A DNA stretch of 23,517 nt, taken from positions 1-23,517 of the forward strand of contig JBCBJZ010000048.1 of NCBI GenBank assembly GCA_038522635.1, given 5' to 3'. Every line of letters begins with the position of its first letter. Position 1 is the stretch's first letter. This document shows positions 22,878-23,517 of the stretch, piece by piece. Source of the stretch: JBCBJZ01 sp038522635 (GTDB lineage: Bacteria > Pseudomonadota > Alphaproteobacteria > Rhizobiales > Hyphomicrobiaceae). The translations under genes were made by a program, and so were the position numbers. The notes beneath the pieces were generated by a model. That model made no database searches. It was not told the origin of the DNA and worked only from the letters and a program-made list of their open reading frames with translations.

Positions 22878-23502
22878 GGCGCCGCCTTGGTGGTACGGGC
22901 GCCGCTACGCGATGGTGTCGCACGCGCTTTTGCCGATCGCCGCGATCTACGGTGCTTTGGCCGCCCGGCGTATGGCGCAACCGCCGCAGGCAACTTCCGC
23001 GCTGCCGGTGATTTGCGTGGGCAACTTCACCGCAGGCGGCACCGGCAAGACGCCGTTCGCGCTGCATATCGCATCACGGCTGATCGCACAGGGGCACTGC
23101 CCTGTGTTCTTGACCCGCGGCTACGGCGGTTCGCTCAAGGGCCCGGTGCTGGTGGACCGTGACGCGCACACCGCGCAGGATGTTGGCGATGAACCCCTGC
23201 TGCTCGCCGCCAGCGCATCAACCGTGGTTGCGCGCGCCCGCGAGATGGGCCTCGCGCTGATCGCTGAGCGCAACGCCCACGCCGATTCCGCTGCACGCCA
23301 TGACGTCATCATCATGGATGATGGGCTGCAGAACCCGCGTGTGAAAAAGGACCTGACGTTTGCGCTGATCGACGCGGAGCGAGGTCTAGGCAATGCGCGC
23401 GTGATCCCCGCTGGACCGCTGCGCGCGCCACCACCATCACCGCTGCGATTGCCCGCCAGCGCTTTGTGCACCATCACGACAGCGTCCACATGGCCCCGTT
23501 GA
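22867..23502 (+). CDS. lpxK: Tetraacyldisaccharide 4'-kinase LpxK, C-terminally disrupted
   Basis: This encodes 211 residues from GTG 22867, which overlaps the waaA stop by 11 bases; PLEAPPWWYG right after the start suits LpxK. The enzyme phosphorylates the lipid A disaccharide at 4'. Visible motifs are the P-loop VGNFTAGGTGKTP (51-63), FLTRGYGG (81-88), GDEPLLLA (107-114), the DDG in IIMDDGLQNPRV (148-159) and IPAGPLRA (180-187). LpxK is normally about 320-340 residues. Here family similarity stops at GPLRAP near 23430, and the frame ends at TGA 23500 after an unrelated tail. None of the other plus frames from 23430 to the window end looks like LpxK. This may be a sequence-end artefact or a real break. 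Confidence 0.82.
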   Translation: MPLEAPPWWYGRRYAMVSHALLPIAAIYGALAARRMAQPPQATSALPVICVGNFTAGGTGKTPFALHIASRLIAQGHCPVFLTRGYGGSLKGPVLVDRDAHTAQDVGDEPLLLAASASTVVARAREMGLALIAERNAHADSAARHDVIIMDDGLQNPRVKKDLTFALIDAERGLGNARVIPAGPLRAPPPSPLRLPASALCTITTASTWPR

Positions 23503-23517
23503 CGATCGAGCGGCGCG

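Overview
The window is high-GC, densely coded DNA from a Gram-negative bacterium, most probably an alphaproteobacterium, possibly Hyphomicrobiales. This rests on the kdtA-lpxK lipopolysaccharide genes next to a DUF374 acyltransferase, the glc and lut hydroxyacid oxidation genes, a DUF6653 protein and a SecG with a long polar tail. The lineage is inferred, not proven. No tRNA, rRNA, IS element or CRISPR array was seen.

Layout. (1) 1-984: 3' part of a malonyl-CoA synthetase (matB-like) gene. (2) 1310-6727, plus strand: a compact five-gene cassette. It encodes a small coiled-coil protein, an 821-aa inner-membrane protein with a C-terminal OmpA peptidoglycan-binding domain, a Rab/Ras-like small GTPase, a cytosolic PAS-like histidine kinase and a single-domain response regulator. 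The OmpA-type protein has a cytoplasmic part that looks longin/roadblock-like, the fold class that regulates small GTPases. The cassette therefore reads as a cell-wall to GTPase to phosphorelay system and is the best candidate here for an undescribed system. (3) 12755-6799, minus strand: glcD-glcE-glcF-like genes and a TPR protein. The GlcF-like protein has lost nearly all iron-sulfur cysteines while its frame stays intact. A run of seven 15-bp tandem repeats lies between glcD and glcE. (4) 12756-12974: AT-rich divergent control region with two dyads, followed by a LysR regulator. (5) 14313-19000, mostly plus strand: cytochrome c, lutA, a divergent PRC-barrel lipoprotein-sized secreted protein, a DUF6653 membrane protein, lutB and lutC. 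(6) 19117-20380, minus strand: secG and a Cys-dependent tyrosine phosphatase. (7) 20727-23502, plus strand: a DUF374-WaaA fusion and an lpxK whose C-terminal third is missing.

How the genes fit. The glc and lut genes both oxidise 2-hydroxy acids (glycolate or lactate) and pass electrons to the respiratory chain. The LysR protein probably controls the glc operon and the cytochrome c may serve as an electron carrier. The final genes build the Kdo-lipid A core of lipopolysaccharide. SecG belongs to the protein export channel.
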